Assembly (NCBI GenBank): GCA_034401135.1
Contig: JAWZSP010000005.1
Coordinates: 4,464,001 to 4,528,000 of the forward strand
Length of the DNA: 64,000 bases
Direction: 5' to 3'
Origin: Volutella citrinella
Lineage: Eukaryota; Ascomycota; Sordariomycetes; Hypocreales; Nectriaceae
A program made the translations under genes and the position numbers. The stretch's first letter is position 1. The number at the start of each line of letters is the position of its first letter. Under the pieces are notes generated by a model, which saw nothing but the letters and a program-made list of their open reading frames with translations, was not told the origin of the DNA and made no database searches. Positions 35,201 to 47,500 of this stretch are shown here, piece by piece.

Positions 35201-36082
35201 AAGCTCTTCACAAGCCAATTCTGGGCTGACCTGATGATAGAACAAACCATCAAACGCCGGCTGTCCACAGCATACCACCCACAAACAGATGGACAGACAG
35301 AGAGGTTAAACCAAACGCTGGAAAAGTACTTACGAATATACGCCGGAGAGTCCCCACAGAATTGGGCAGCACATCTCCAAGAGGCAGAGTTCGCGTACAA
35401 TAACAGCAAGCATAGTACCATTGGCATGTCTCCAATCAAGGCACTCATGGGCTACCACCCGCGTACTATTGAATATGCACCGCACATGCTAAAGACAAAG
35501 GTCAAGGGCGTGCAGGAACGCATAGAGAAGATTGCGGAAGTACGGCAGAAAGCTGCACAGTGCTGGCAAGTAGCTACAGAGGCGCAAGCCAAGCACTATA
35601 ACAAGCGCCACCAAGAGCAGGCGTACACAGAAGGCCAAACAGTCGGCCTCAGCACGCGGAACTTTCGTTTCAAAGACAAGAAGCTAGCACCACGCTTCAT
35701 ACGCATCAAAATCATCAAGCGATATAGCGAGCAGGCGTACCAAGTAGCCCTGCCAAGCAAATACGCAAGAATGCATGACGTCGTATCGGTCGCGCTACTG
35801 GAACCCTGGAACGACAGGGTCACGAGCGACCACATGCCAAACAATCTCCCCGACCTCGAAGAAGAGGAGGAGGAGTGGGAAGTAGAGGAAATCGTCGCAC
35901 ACAAACAAGATAGCGACAACACCTTCTTCCAAGTCAAATGGCTAGGCTGGCCTGTAGAATATAACACATGGGAGCCAAAGGAGCACCTAGCAAACGCAGA
36001 GAAAAAACTGCGGGCATATTACAAGCAAGCCAAACAATTTCACAAGAAGTGGGACGATAGCGAAGCACCGCCAAAGATTTAA
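32230..36082 (+). pseudogene. Gypsy B pol: protease, RT, RNase H, integrase, chromodomain
   Basis: Domains in order: protease-like segment (VVDMDTCAQVDLVSN, about 32.28 kb); RT 32.79-33.53 kb with MPFGLTNAPATF and active site VYLDNIIIYS; RNase H about 33.76-34.05 kb (VETDASIKAIAGILAQ, LLTDHEAL); integrase 34.74-35.5 kb (HHNNPRSGHIG, MDFITGLP, STAYHPQTDGQTERLNQ); chromodomain 35.88-36.03 kb (FFQVKWLGWPVEYNTWEP). TAG stops at about 33527, 33678, 34051 and 34857 each sit where Trp is conserved (TGG to TAG). In the integrase zinc finger a CxxC cysteine is Tyr (YDLC). The last open frame, 34994-36082, is intact. A dead polyprotein. Confidence 0.9.
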
Positions 36083-36287
36083 CGAACGTACGGCAGTGCC
36101 GTACCAAAACTCCAATTCAAACTCCGATACCACAAGGGCCTAAACTGGGAGCAACCAGATCCATGCCCGAAGGCCAAGCCATCGCCAAAGACAAAGCAAA
36201 CCGTCGCCGCAAGCGGCCAAACAAAGACACCCCTCAACTCCCCCCTCCAAAGTTCACAGGCGAAAAGCCGAATGGATGACCTGCGCT

Positions 36288-37336
36288 CTACGCGCCACCG
36301 CCAGCGCCGCCACCGCCAGCATCGCCATCGCCATCGCCTCCACCATCACCACCACCGCCGGAGCCGGCATCACTGAGGAGGTCCGCCAAAGAATCGCCAT
36401 CCTCATCACCGTCACCAGTCTGTCTTGCTGCAAAAGCAGCGTTGCGGCGCTGACGAGCCGACGAAGGTCCGCCCTGCCCAGGACGACGGATCGGCTTCGA
36501 GTGGGCATATTGGATTGGGCACTCTGGCACCGCTCGCCCCGTATACTGGGGATGGAGGGTGTAGTAGGCCCGCGGAAGGCTTGCCGGCCAGTCGGCCTCG
36601 CCGGAAGAAGTCTCCTTGCGCTCGATCACAAGGTTGAAAGCCTTCAAGGCTTCGTCGACACCCATAGCGGCGGAGTCATCCCGGACATACGCCAGCTGAG
36701 CGGCCTCAGCGCGAGCGACAGCATCGGCGGGAGTAATCATTTGCGCCTGCGGCGGGAAAAATTAGAAATGGCGAAAGCATGGCGAAGGCTCGACTTACGT
36801 TCTGCAAGATCATAACGGTCAGCAGCTCTCGGACGGAGCTGGTCTCTTGGAACTGCTGTTGCGCAAGCGCAACCTTAGCGTCGGCACTGCGAGTGTTTGC
36901 CGGGTCCGCGATGGTTTCTTGGAGGAACTTCTAGGCCCCAGCACAAGCGTCCATCGCGTCTAAGAGAGCATTGCGGTAGCCAGCGGGGATAAAATCCGCA
37001 TGGCCCTCGGCGAGAGCACGGCGACGGTCGACGTCCTTGAGGGCATTCCAATAAGCCTGAGCCGGGCCATGGAGCTCGACTGGGATCTAGGACGAGGTCA
37101 GAAAACATCTAGGCAAAGGCTCGGCAACGTACCGCCCAACACTTGGCTTTGTCTGCCTCGCAGACAACACAACGTTTCTTATTACTACCGTAGCAGCATT
37201 CGACCGAAAGATCACGGTTAGCGGAGACGAGACAGCGAAAGCATGGCGCCTTATTAGCGCGGGTTCCAGCAAAACCCTCTCGTTCGTCGAAGACGAACGC
37301 CAACAAAACGTTCTTAATCCGGAGAAGCACCGCCAT
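36288..37336 (-). pseudogene. Opposite-strand accessory gene of Gypsy B (3 exons, one in-frame stop)
   Basis: Minus-strand exons 37336-37133, 37086-36799 and 36746-36288 join in phase 0 across GT-AG introns of 46 and 52 bases (donors GTACGT, GTAAGT), giving 316 codons. Residues about 31-66 form a cysteine cluster (CFRCLVSANRDLSVECC, then KRCVVCEADKAKCWAV). The middle is helical and Gln/Ala-rich; the C-terminus is a Gly/Asp run. One TAG at 36931-36933 interrupts exon 2, probably from TGG or CAG. It lies between pol and the 3' LTR and is transcribed against the element. Function unknown; the cysteines suggest a zinc-binding or nucleic-acid-binding protein. Introns on this strand would not be spliced from the genomic RNA, which may be how they persist. 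Confidence 0.65.
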
Positions 37337-37590
37337 ACTGACGGCAACGGCACGGCGGGAGTTGAAAATTTGAAAATGAGATCAATGATCTCACAGAAGA
37401 AAAGGAAAAACCAAGCGCCCCGGCGAAAGGTTGACAAAAGGACGGCGACCCAACGGCAATGTGCGGAAGGGTTGACGATCTAGAAAAACAACAAACCGAC
37501 AGGTTATTGTTGTTGTGGAGGCCGGATGCGCACGGACCATACACACGGCGAAGCGGGGCCGAGGGCGCGCCCCGTTTGTGGTGGGGCAAT

Positions 37591-37794
37591 TGTGAGGATC
37601 CAGCCACATCCAGCGCAGCCGCCGCACTGGCGGAGGAACTTTAGTCCGGTTGGCGCCAGCTGACCGCCAGAGGCTCGGCAAGCTTCCGCTGAGCTTGCGC
37701 ATTGAACGGAGGACCTTAAGTAAAAGTAAATATACCAGCCTGACCCTAAGGGCATACTCTTCCCCAGCTTCAAGCTCTTAGCTATCCCCTTACA
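37591..37794 (+). repeat. Gypsy B 3' LTR (204 bp)
   Basis: Same ends and length as the 5' LTR, preceded by a G-rich stretch (GGTGGGGCAAT) that may serve as polypurine tract. Followed by the ATAAG duplication. Confidence 0.95.
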
Positions 37795-37799
37795 ATAAG

Positions 37800-38630
37800 T
37801 AATTAAATAATAATAATAATAGCTATCTTTTTAATAAATTTAAAACTAGTATTAAAGTATAAAATAGTATTACTAATAGCTTATCTTTAGGCTTATTATT
37901 ATAATTAAATTAATTAATAATACTAATTACTTAGGTTAGATTAATAGCCTTAATACTATCTTTATCTATTACTTTAATAATCGCCTTTTTTATAAACTTA
38001 TTCTTAGTAAATATTTTATTATATAAGTTAGCTCTTAGAAAGCCTATTATTTTTAATTATATTACTTTCTTACTATAATATTACTAATATAATTACTACT
38101 ATAAGTCGCTTATAATTACTATGCTAGTCTTATTATTATAGCTAATACTAAAAAAACCTTTTATTTATAAGAACAATAAGTACTTCTTTTTTAAGCCTTT
38201 ATAATAGTTATATACCTTCTTAATTATAAGACTAATACTACTATACTTATTATAAAATTAGGCTATAAAAAGCCGTAATATAAGCTTTACTTCTAAAAGC
38301 TTAATAGATTATAACTTCCCCTTATTAGCAGCCTCTTATAAAAGCTTAAAGAAGAGTATTATTATCTCTTTTATTTATATAAATCTTATATCCTTTTTAT
38401 TAGTATTTATATTAGCTTAGGAGGCAGGCAGAGCTTATTATAATAAAATAGTAATAGCTTTATCTACCGCTTTCTGTACTATCTTAGGCTCGGCTTCTTT
38501 AGTAGACTAGATAACTAAGATCAAATCTTTTTCTTAGGCGAATTCGGACGTGTTTTACTAGCTCTGATAAGGTATTATATTATTACTAGTTGCCTGGATT
38601 AATATAGAAGGCTATTTGTCAGACCGGCTA
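37800..38630. other. RIP desert between Gypsy B and the Copia LTR
   Basis: AT-rich sequence continuing the repeat split by Gypsy B. A stretch near 38490-38620 has near-normal base composition but no ORF. No element class recognised. Confidence 0.5.
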
Positions 38631-38824
38631 TAAGGAGTAACCTAATACAGTCAGTTATTACACAGCTTGTTTAGGTAATCTAAGGCTTATTATAAATAAG
38701 TGTATATTATCCTTATAAAATAATCCTTATATTTATATATTATATTACTGCCTAATACTAGCTTCTTAAAAGCAGGGTTATATATATATTAAGCTAGATC
38801 TTAATTAATTTAATAATTAGTTTA
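38631..38824 (+). repeat. Copia left LTR (194 bp, RIP-mutated)
   Basis: It begins TAAGGAGTAACCTAATACAG and ends TAATTAGTTTA. Aligned without gaps to 54006-54199; almost all differences are transitions making this copy more AT-rich. Confidence 0.75.
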
Positions 38825-39606
38825 ATAATTAAGAGTCTTAAAGCTATATAATATACTAATAGTTATAACTATTAATAAAATACTAAAAGTAAAAAATAAA
38901 CTATAATTATATAAATTATATTTTTAATAATCCTTATAAATATAGCTTTCTAAATATACTTCCTAAATAAACTAAGTAATTAAGATTCTTTTAAATAAAA
39001 CTATATTATTAAAATAACTAAAGAAAGAGTTAAAAAGCTAAGATTATTAATAGACTTATTACTTTTTAAGAGTATTTATTTATAAGAATTAAAACTGCCT
39101 ACTTATTTAAACTTTTTTATAAAAAAAGCTTAAAAAGAGTTAACTTAGAGTCTAAGCTTTATTTACTTAAATTAATATATAACTAATTATACTAAGCTAT
39201 TACTAAAAGATTAAAAAGTACTAGATATTATATTAAAAATATATAGATTTAAATATAACTATTTTAATAAATAAATTAATATAATTAAAAGGGTAGTTAA
39301 CTAATTATTTAAGTAAGTTAACTTATATTATATATAAACTTATAACTTAAGAAAAAATAACTTTAATAAGTTAGATAATATTATATATTTCTACTTAAAC
39401 TTAAGAAAGGTATATATAATAAATAATAATCTATAAAAGAAATAAGCTTAAAAAGAGTATTTTAAAATACTAAAAGTAATATTAAATCTTAAAATAGACT
39501 AAAAAAAGTAGATTAAGTCTTAGGAAAGAATAATTTATATTATAAATACTAAGAAGGTTCTTAAAGTATAATATTTTAGTATATAATTTAAAAACTTTAA
39601 AAAAGC

Positions 39607-39872
39607 TGTTACATGCCCCAGCCCGGATCCCACTAGGCTATATACTATGTAATAAATCCGTGGCGTACTTAGCTAGATTCGATATACAGAAGGCAAGAAT
39701 GGACATCGAACTTTACATATATATTATCTATCTCTTATTATTGTGCTTACTTCTAGATACGACTTATAATCTATTGAATCTAGCAAGACTGAGACCGGAT
39801 CTGGCATTTCCTCTACCTCTCCAAATTTCAGTTACCTAACCGTTAGATATAGCAGCCTAGCAGTCCATAACA
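39607..39872 (+). repeat. Solo LTR, 266 bp, with AAAGC target duplication
   Basis: A GC-normal island in AT-rich DNA. It starts TGTTACATGCCCCAGCCC and ends GTCCATAACA, giving TGTTA/TAACA inverted ends, and is flanked on both sides by AAAGC (39602-39606, 39873-39877). No internal retroelement DNA, so it is a recombined solo LTR of a family not otherwise present here. Its low mutation load says it arrived after the surrounding RIP. Confidence 0.88.
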
Positions 39873-42399
39873 AAAGCCTTAGATTATTAATTTATAGTTT
39901 TTTTATATATTATCTTTAATAATAATTTTAAAAAGATTTAAAAAAGAATATTTTAACTAAGAATACTTATTATATTTTTTAAATAAAAAGTTAAAAGTTC
40001 TAAAATAAGTTAATTTAAGTAATTAAAAAAGTAAGTCTAAAAAAAGAGCTTTAGCCCTATATTTTAAGACATAGGCTTACTAACCTAAAAGTAGACTTAA
40101 TTTTTAATACCTAGAGTAAATAAAAGTCTAGTAAAGTAATAAAAATAAACTCTAAAAGAACTATTTTAATATATTCTATATAAAAAAGTATATAAAAACT
40201 TAAATATTAAATTATACTAAGTAGTATTCTTAGAAAAGATATTTAAAAAATATAAATAAATAATAATATAGATCTCTTTATAAAAGTAATATTTAAAAAA
40301 AAAACTAAAAGTATAATAGCTTTATAATAAGCTTAAAGATAAAAAAGTAAAGTTAGTAAAAAAATTAAGCTAACTAACTATCTAATAAACTTAGATTTTA
40401 AAATAAATAATTACTTTTCTTTTATTAAGTACTAAGTACTTACTTTAAGACTTATTTATTTTAAATTTAAGTATAATATTATATTTTTTTAATAATAACT
40501 AAAGATTTAGGAATCTTAAATAAATATTACTTAAAAAGTTTATTTTTACTAAATTAAAGCCTCTACTTATCCTTAGATATAAGAAAGTAGACTTAAAAGT
40601 ATAAAATATAATTAAAGAGTTATAAATACTTACTTTGAAATATATTAACTATTATCCCTAAATAAGAGCTAACTTTATATTATTAAAAAAGCTTTACTAA
40701 CTTAGATATTAATAAGATTAAAAGCTTAAAAATAATATTATTTATTATAATAATAGCTAGGGCCTTTATAAATTAAAAATAGCTTATAATTAGTACTTAC
40801 TTTAATATAATCCTATTACTATATAAAGAGTAGTATTTAATATAAATAAGCCTTATTATAACTTAATAATAATAAAAAGACTTAACTATACCTTAATTAT
40901 TATCTAGTACTAATAATTAAAATATTTAAGTCTTAGAGTACTAAAATATTTAATAAATTAAATAATTAAAATATAAATTAAAGAACTCTTAATTATAAAA
41001 TATAATATATATAAACTTATAAAGATAAAGTAATAAAAGTACTATAAATTATATATTTATAACTTAAAACTAAGAACTTAAGTCTTAATTAACTTTTATA
41101 ACTATCTAATTAATATCTAAGGATATATATTATATATAATTATTATAAACTAAGAAATAAATTTCTATTAAAATTACTATTTTTTAAACTATTAAAAAGA
41201 AAGTTTACTAATAATAATAAAATACTTTACTTAAATAATAAAAATAAGATATAAAGTAAAGTTTTAAATTATAAAAATAAATAATAAGCTTTAAAAAAGT
41301 AAATTAATTTATAAATAGATAGAGTATAAAAGGATCTATATAAATAAGAGTATATTAAATATATAATAATAGAATAGCTTAAATAAGTATTCTAAAAAAG
41401 TAATAAAAAAGAAAGTATAGCTCTTAGTAATAAAAAGCAGACTATTAATAGGGCTATAGCTTAAAATAGTAAGAATAGTTATATACTTTTTAAATTATAT
41501 ATTAAAGTATTACTTAAAGTAGAAAATACTATATAAAAGCTTCTTTTTATAAGTTTATAGCTTATTAAATAATAATAAGTTATAAGTTATATATTTAAAA
41601 GCTTATAAATATAAGGTATTTACTATAATTATAAATATATAATAAAAAGATAAATACTTATAATTATAAATTATATTAAAAGCTTAGATAGGTTATTTAG
41701 TTAAATATAACTTTTAAAATATTTTTTAAATCTAGAACCTAATTACTAACTAAATTTATATAACCTAAGATATTATTTTTAATAAAAAAGAATTCTTTAA
41801 TATTAATAAGATATAAATAAAGAAAATAATAAGTAAGAAGATATTTTAAGAAATCTAAGAAATAATATAAGCTCTATTAAAAGAAGACCCTCTTAACTAA
41901 GTTATAGAACCTATTTAAGAAAAGGATAAGCTTAAAACCTACTAAATAAGCCTTAAAAGATTAATTAAAGAGCTAGAAGTTAGTAATAAAGAGCTAGAAG
42001 TAAAATAATAGTTAAAAGTAAAATAATATACTTAACTATACTTTAAGCTCTTTTTAATATTATTAAAAAGCTTAGCTTTAGTATTCTTAGTATACTTAAT
42101 TATATAAGATAATTATAAAATAAAAAGAGATATAGTTACTTAAAAAGATCTATTTAAACTTAACTAAGTATTCTATACTAAGACTAAAGCTATACTAATT
42201 AAAAAGTCTAAAAAAACTATTCTAACTAAAGTAATATAAAGTTATTATAGTTATAAAAAGTTAAAAAAAAAGTATAAGCTATAAATAAACTAAATAAACC
42301 TTAATCTTAATAAATAGAAATTCTATTATAAGAACCTACCTTTAGTACTAAGTTTATATAAAAGTTTAAAAAAATATAAATTTAAAGCTAAGTTTATTT

Positions 42400-43950
42400 A
42401 AGTAAAAAAAGACTACTTAAAAAGTTATAAGTAAATAAGATCTTAAAAAGAGATATTAAAATATAATTCTAAGATTTATAACTTATAAATCTTAGACTAT
42501 ATATAGGTATATACTTATAAACTTAATAAGTATAAGTATCTATAAAAATATAAAATAAGGCTTATTATAAAAAGAGACTAGTAATAGAAAGTAAGCTTAG
42601 AAAAAATATATATAGTAATATTAGCTAAAAAGTCTTTTTAAATACTATTAGTAATAATAATAAAGTTTAATCTTAAAATATAGCAGTTTAATACTATAAA
42701 TATATTTATTAATATAAAGTTATTATTTAATATCTTTATAAAGATACTACTAGAGTATTAAAAAAGTTAAAAAAATAAATATATCCTGCTTTTAAAAAAA
42801 GTATTATTTAGTCTAAAAATCGCGCCTCTTTTATAGTAAATAGAGCTTAAAGAGATACTTAGGACCTTAGGGTTTAAATTAATCTTTTATAAGTAATACT
42901 ATTATTTAAAAGCTAGAGTTTTAATCTTTTTTTATATAGATAATATTATATTTATATTTTTAAAAAAGAATAAATAAGTTATAAAAGAAGTTATTAAAAA
43001 TCTTAAAAGTAGATATTTTTTAATTAATAATAATAAGTTATAATAATTTTTAGGAATAGAAATTCTAAAAGATTAAAGCTAAAAGTAAATATAAATAATA
43101 TAAATTATATATCTAAAGAAGATATATAAGCTTTATATAGTTAAAGTTAGAAATAAGAGCTTAATAAATAAAATAGAACTCTTATTTAATAAAAATATAA
43201 CTAACTTTTAAATAATTAATTAGTATAAAAAGGTAATTAGGTTAATTCTTTATATAACTATAATAAGTAGACTTAATATTATATTTATTATATTATACTT
43301 AGTATAATTTATAAATAATCTAAAAGATATATATATAAAAGTAGTAAATTAAGTATTATACTACTTATATAAGACTTATTTTCTTAGTTTAGAGTTTAAT
43401 AATATAGATAATTATATAGTTTATAGTAATACCTTATTTATTAATAACTCCCTAGATTATAAAAGCTTATAAATATATATTATAAAGCTATTTAAAAGCC
43501 TTATTAAATAGTCTATTAATAAATAAGATATAATAACTACTTTAATAACTAAAGTAGAACTACTAGCTATTTTATAAGCTATAAAAAAGGGTTTATATTA
43601 GTAAAAACTATTCTTTAAGCTAAGAGTTAAGTTAGAAAGTAAGGTTTTATAACTTATTTATAATAACTAATAGATAATTACTTTACTAAAGAATCTTTTA
43701 GAAAAACTAAAAACTAAGCTAAAGTATATAAATATATATAACTACTAGCTATATAACTATATCTAAGGTAAAGTAATCTTAGTTTTATATAAATAAAGCT
43801 TAAAGCTAATAGCTAATAGGCTTACTAAAGCTTTATAAGGTATATAATTATAAGAGAGCTAAAAGTAGCTTAAGCTACTTAATATTATAAAACGCATTCT
43901 ATTTTAATAAAAAAAGACTTCTATAAGAGAATATTAAAAGAAATTCTTAA
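42400..43950 (+). pseudogene. Copia reverse transcriptase/RNase H remnant
   Basis: Plus-strand residues recognisable despite many TAA/TAG stops: FYIDNIIF at 42931-42954 (Copia YVDDI box with Asn for the second Asp), then LGIEILKD about 43.05 kb, and an RNase H block SINK-stop-DIITTLITKVELLAIL at about 43.51-43.57 kb matching the Copia K-Q-D-T-V-T-T-S-x-T-E-A-E-L pattern. Gag and integrase should lie at 39-42 kb but cannot be read with confidence. Confidence 0.65.
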
Positions 43951-45095
43951 AGGCTTATAAACTTAGATTAGTAAGATTATAGTTATAAGTATAAAGAAAA
44001 ATATATATATAATATTATAATATATTTAAATTTAAATAGACTAGCTATTATAAAAAGCTAAGGGCTAAAAAAAATAGAGTAAAAGCTTATATAAAACTAA
44101 ATAAATAAATACTTAAAAGCCTAATTAATATTATAAGACTTAAAATTACTAAATACTACTTACTTTAGTAAGGTAAGAGTTACTTACTAAAAAGTAAGTA
44201 TTATTAGTAATACTTAATAAAGTAACTTTTATTATAATATAGTAATAAAGACACTTTTATAAAATAATTAGTATAATAAGCCTTAAAATAATAAAATAAA
44301 GCTTACTTACCTTCTTAAAGCTATTTTTTTTTAAACTAAGTCTAGAAAGTATAAAGCTATAAATAATATAATAAAAAGATTAATAAAATTAATAAGTAAA
44401 GAGTAAAATAAAGTATTAAGGTATATATATTAATTAATAAGAGTTACTTACTTAATAGTATTTATAATACTGCCTAGGAGTTTCTAAGTACTCTAAGTAC
44501 TAGCTATTTATCTTATTTATAAGGGCAGACTTAAAGTAGCTTAAATATAAGAGCTTATACTTATAAAAAGAATTATTAAAATAGTTAGATAAGAGCTAAA
44601 AGCTTAAAATAAAGAGTATTACTTATATAATAGCTTTTTTAATAATAGTAGTAGTAGTTTTATTAGCCTTTTTTTTAGCTTTAGTAGTAATAGTATAATA
44701 GTAAGCTTTTTACTTATATTTAGTAGTAATAATAGTAATATTATAAGTAGTAATAGCTTTATTAATATTACTATTTATATATTAGTAACTTATTTATTTA
44801 AATTATAACTTATTTAGTCTTATAGCTTAGATATTAAGGCTAGGGAGGGTAATAATAATAAAGGTATTAAGCTTAAAAGTAAAAGGGATAATAATAAAAA
44901 AGAAATACTACTTAATATATAAAAAAAAGGCTTAAATAGGTAAAACTATACTTATTTATATTTATAATATCTTAAAGAAAATAATAAAAATAAATTTAAA
45001 GAAAATACTATAAGAAATATATAGTTAGTATTATATAGCTTAAATTACTATAATAAGCAGGCTTTATTAAAAAGATATATAATAAAGTAAAAAGA

Positions 45096-45535
45096 TATAA
45101 TAATTAGAGTAGTCTTAACTATATAAACCTATACTAAAAGTACTAGGGGTTTATATTAGCAGAGCGGATAGAGTAATACTACTAAGTAGTAATTAATACA
45201 GGTTGCTATTATATCTAGTAAGAGTCAAAGGTTACTAAGTAGTAGTAATTAAAATAACTAAGTTATATTAATAGCTAAAGAGCTGCTTATACTAGATATA
45301 CACTCTTTATCAGTCTATATAATAGTCTAGTCTTTTATTATATAGCCTACTACCTGTCCTTTATTTACAGAGTATAATATACTAGAGAGCGCAGCGCTCT
45401 AGGAGCGCTGTCGCTCCTCTATTCATCGCTCCTACTCTGATTAGTCTATAGTCATGTAGGTAGGGCGCTGGTTCTTCCGTTCTGGTCGGCTGTGCCGCGG
45501 GTCCGGTCACTGTGTATTAGCATCAGGTCCTGATA
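45096..45535 (-). repeat. Solo LTR, 440 bp, same family as 19576-20015
   Basis: Inverted relative to the 19576 copy and identical in length. Plus orientation starts TATAATAATTAGAGTAG and ends AGCATCAGGTCCTGATA. Flanks AAAGA (45091-45095) and AGAGA (45536-45540) match at four of five positions, consistent with a RIP-altered target duplication. The half nearest 45400-45520 is GC-normal. Confidence 0.75.
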
Positions 45536-45872
45536 AGAGAGCTAAAAAAAAAAAAAAAAAGTAGAATTTAAAAAATATAAAAAGCCTTTTATAATTATAA
45601 ACTTATAATAAGAAATAGTAGCTTAGTAATTTATTATAACTTTTATTATTACTATTTATAAGCTATTATTATAAGTATAAAAAGTATTATTTTAAACTAC
45701 TTAATAGTAATATATAAATTATATTAAATTCTATATATATATACTTAGTAATATAATAAAGATCTACTTTATTTAAATACCTTTCTAATTAAAAAAATAA
45801 GTAAGTAATTAATAATATATAAATTAAAACTATTTAATAGACTTTAATATATTTAGTCTAAGAGGGTGTATT

Positions 45873-46311
45873 TATTAAAACCTGGCGCTAATATACAGTA
45901 TATAGTAAAAAGTATATATATCTACCCTATAAATTAAAAGAACTATAGACTAAGAGATAAAGGAAATATAGATTATTAGCTACTAATCAGGATAATTATT
46001 ATACAGGGATTAAAAACAATTACTATAATAATAAGATTATTATTAGTAATAACTATTACTAAAAGGTAATAAAGGGAAATAGTAACTAGTATTAATATAT
46101 ATAGAACTATTATAATATAATAAAAAGGACTAGCCTCTTTAGCTATTAATATAACTTAATTATTATAATACGCTTATCTATTACTAGATATAATAATTTA
46201 TTTATCTTATATATTAATTAATACTCAGTATTACGCCCTAGTATAATTACTAATATAAACCCCAGTATAATTACTACTATTTACACAGTTAGAACCAGCC
46301 CGGTTATTATA
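45873..46311 (+). repeat. Gypsy C 5' LTR (439 bp, RIP-mutated)
   Basis: It begins TATTAAAACCTGGCGCTAAT and ends CCCGGTTATTATA. Gap-free in length with the 3' LTR; the differences are overwhelmingly transitions toward A and T. Confidence 0.88.
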
Positions 46312-46419
46312 TATTAATAGCTCTTATTTAGTTATACTACCTGCATAATACTAAGTAATACTTATAATAGTATCCTAAGGAAAGAAGCTTGCTACTGCTA
46401 GCTCGTCAGGTACCTGCTA

Positions 46420-47500
46420 GAACACCCCACCTAGCAACAACACTATAAAAGATGTTAGGGAAGAATCTGATAACGACTACGGACCGGACATCACCTGACT
46501 CAAGGCGGACAATGCCTCCTTGAGAAAACAATTGGAAGACACGAAGGCACACTCCACCTAGATTGGGAACTATGTTAACAAATAGATCAGTCGACTGACC
46601 CAGCAAACTGCTATCCTCAACGAACAGCTGACTAATACCTAAACGGAGAATGCAAGCCTCAGGGAAACTATCAATGCCATCAGAAACGCGCAAACGCGTG
46701 GACTCCAGAGCGCCCGAGAGGGAATCAAGAACATCGGATGCATAGGACCACCTGTTAAAGACTTCAGAGAAATCGTTAAACTAAAGAACCCTGAACTATA
46801 GGAGGGCAACAAGACCACCCTACCCGACTTTATTATAGCACTCTGATCTCACTTCATAATATACTAAAATACCTTTGATAGTGAAGAGCGTAAGGTACAA
46901 TTTGCCATCGGACTCCTCTGAGGAGACCTAAGGACTACTATAAACACCTACCTCAAGGATTACCTTGAAAACGACCCAGCTACTAGAAAGGGATTCACCC
47001 AGATTCTGTTCAGCGATTTTGAGGCCTTTGAATAAACGTTGATCAACGACTTCAGAGAAGTCGATAAAAGGTACTAAGCACTCATGGCTATCCAGAAGCT
47101 CAACCAGCATAAAGTAGCGTCAGCATACTTGACTAAATTCCGACACCTGCTGAACAAACTTAACTGGACTGATGAAATGGCAATCGACGAGTTCTACTAA
47201 GGACTCAAGGACAATGTTAAAGACGAAATAGCGAAAAATATGAATCTACCTACGGATTTCACAAGCTACGGACAACTTGCTGTCAAGATCGACAATAGGC
47301 TATTCGAACAATCCCAGGAGAAATGATGCGAAGGTGGGAGCGAAAATCGCAGGACTCAGCTAAAGCAAAACCAGGGAAGAAAGCGATTCACCCCAACCTC
47401 TTATAGACAAGCGCCAGGACCAATGGAGCTTAGTAACACCTAAAAAATCCTTTGCTAGAACTGTGGCAAACACGGACATCGATCACCCGAATGCTACAAC
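46420..47500 (+). pseudogene. Gypsy C gag with CCHC knuckle
   Basis: A plus-strand reading with frequent stops at likely Gln and Trp codons. A coiled-coil start (LKADNASLRKQLEDTKAH, LNEQLTN), then a capsid-like core (KVQFAIGLL, TYLKDYLENDPATRKGF, YLTKFRHLLNKLNWTDEMA). The knuckle is at 47453-47494: C, stop, NCGKHGHRSPEC, i.e. CX2CX4HX4C. Dead. Confidence 0.75.

Larger units (their letters stand above)
30793..37794 (+). mobile_element. Gypsy B chromodomain retrotransposon (chromovirus), youngest insertion
   Basis: A 7.0-kb element with 204-bp LTRs (30793-30996, 37591-37794), TG...CA ends, and a perfect 5-base duplication ATAAG (30788-30792, 37795-37799). The LTRs differ at about three positions, so the insertion is recent. 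Order: gag with CCHC knuckle, protease, RT, RNase H, integrase, chromodomain (plus strand), then an opposite-strand three-exon gene. GC is normal, in sharp contrast with the AT-rich flanks. Frame-breaking changes are mostly TAG stops at probable TGG or CAG codons. Confidence 0.95.

Noticed and set aside
46406..46693. Minus-strand ORFs in the Gypsy C gag region (also 46928-47110, 47483-47701)
   Set aside because: Shadows of gag; the plus-strand reading has the capsid-like and zinc-knuckle residues.
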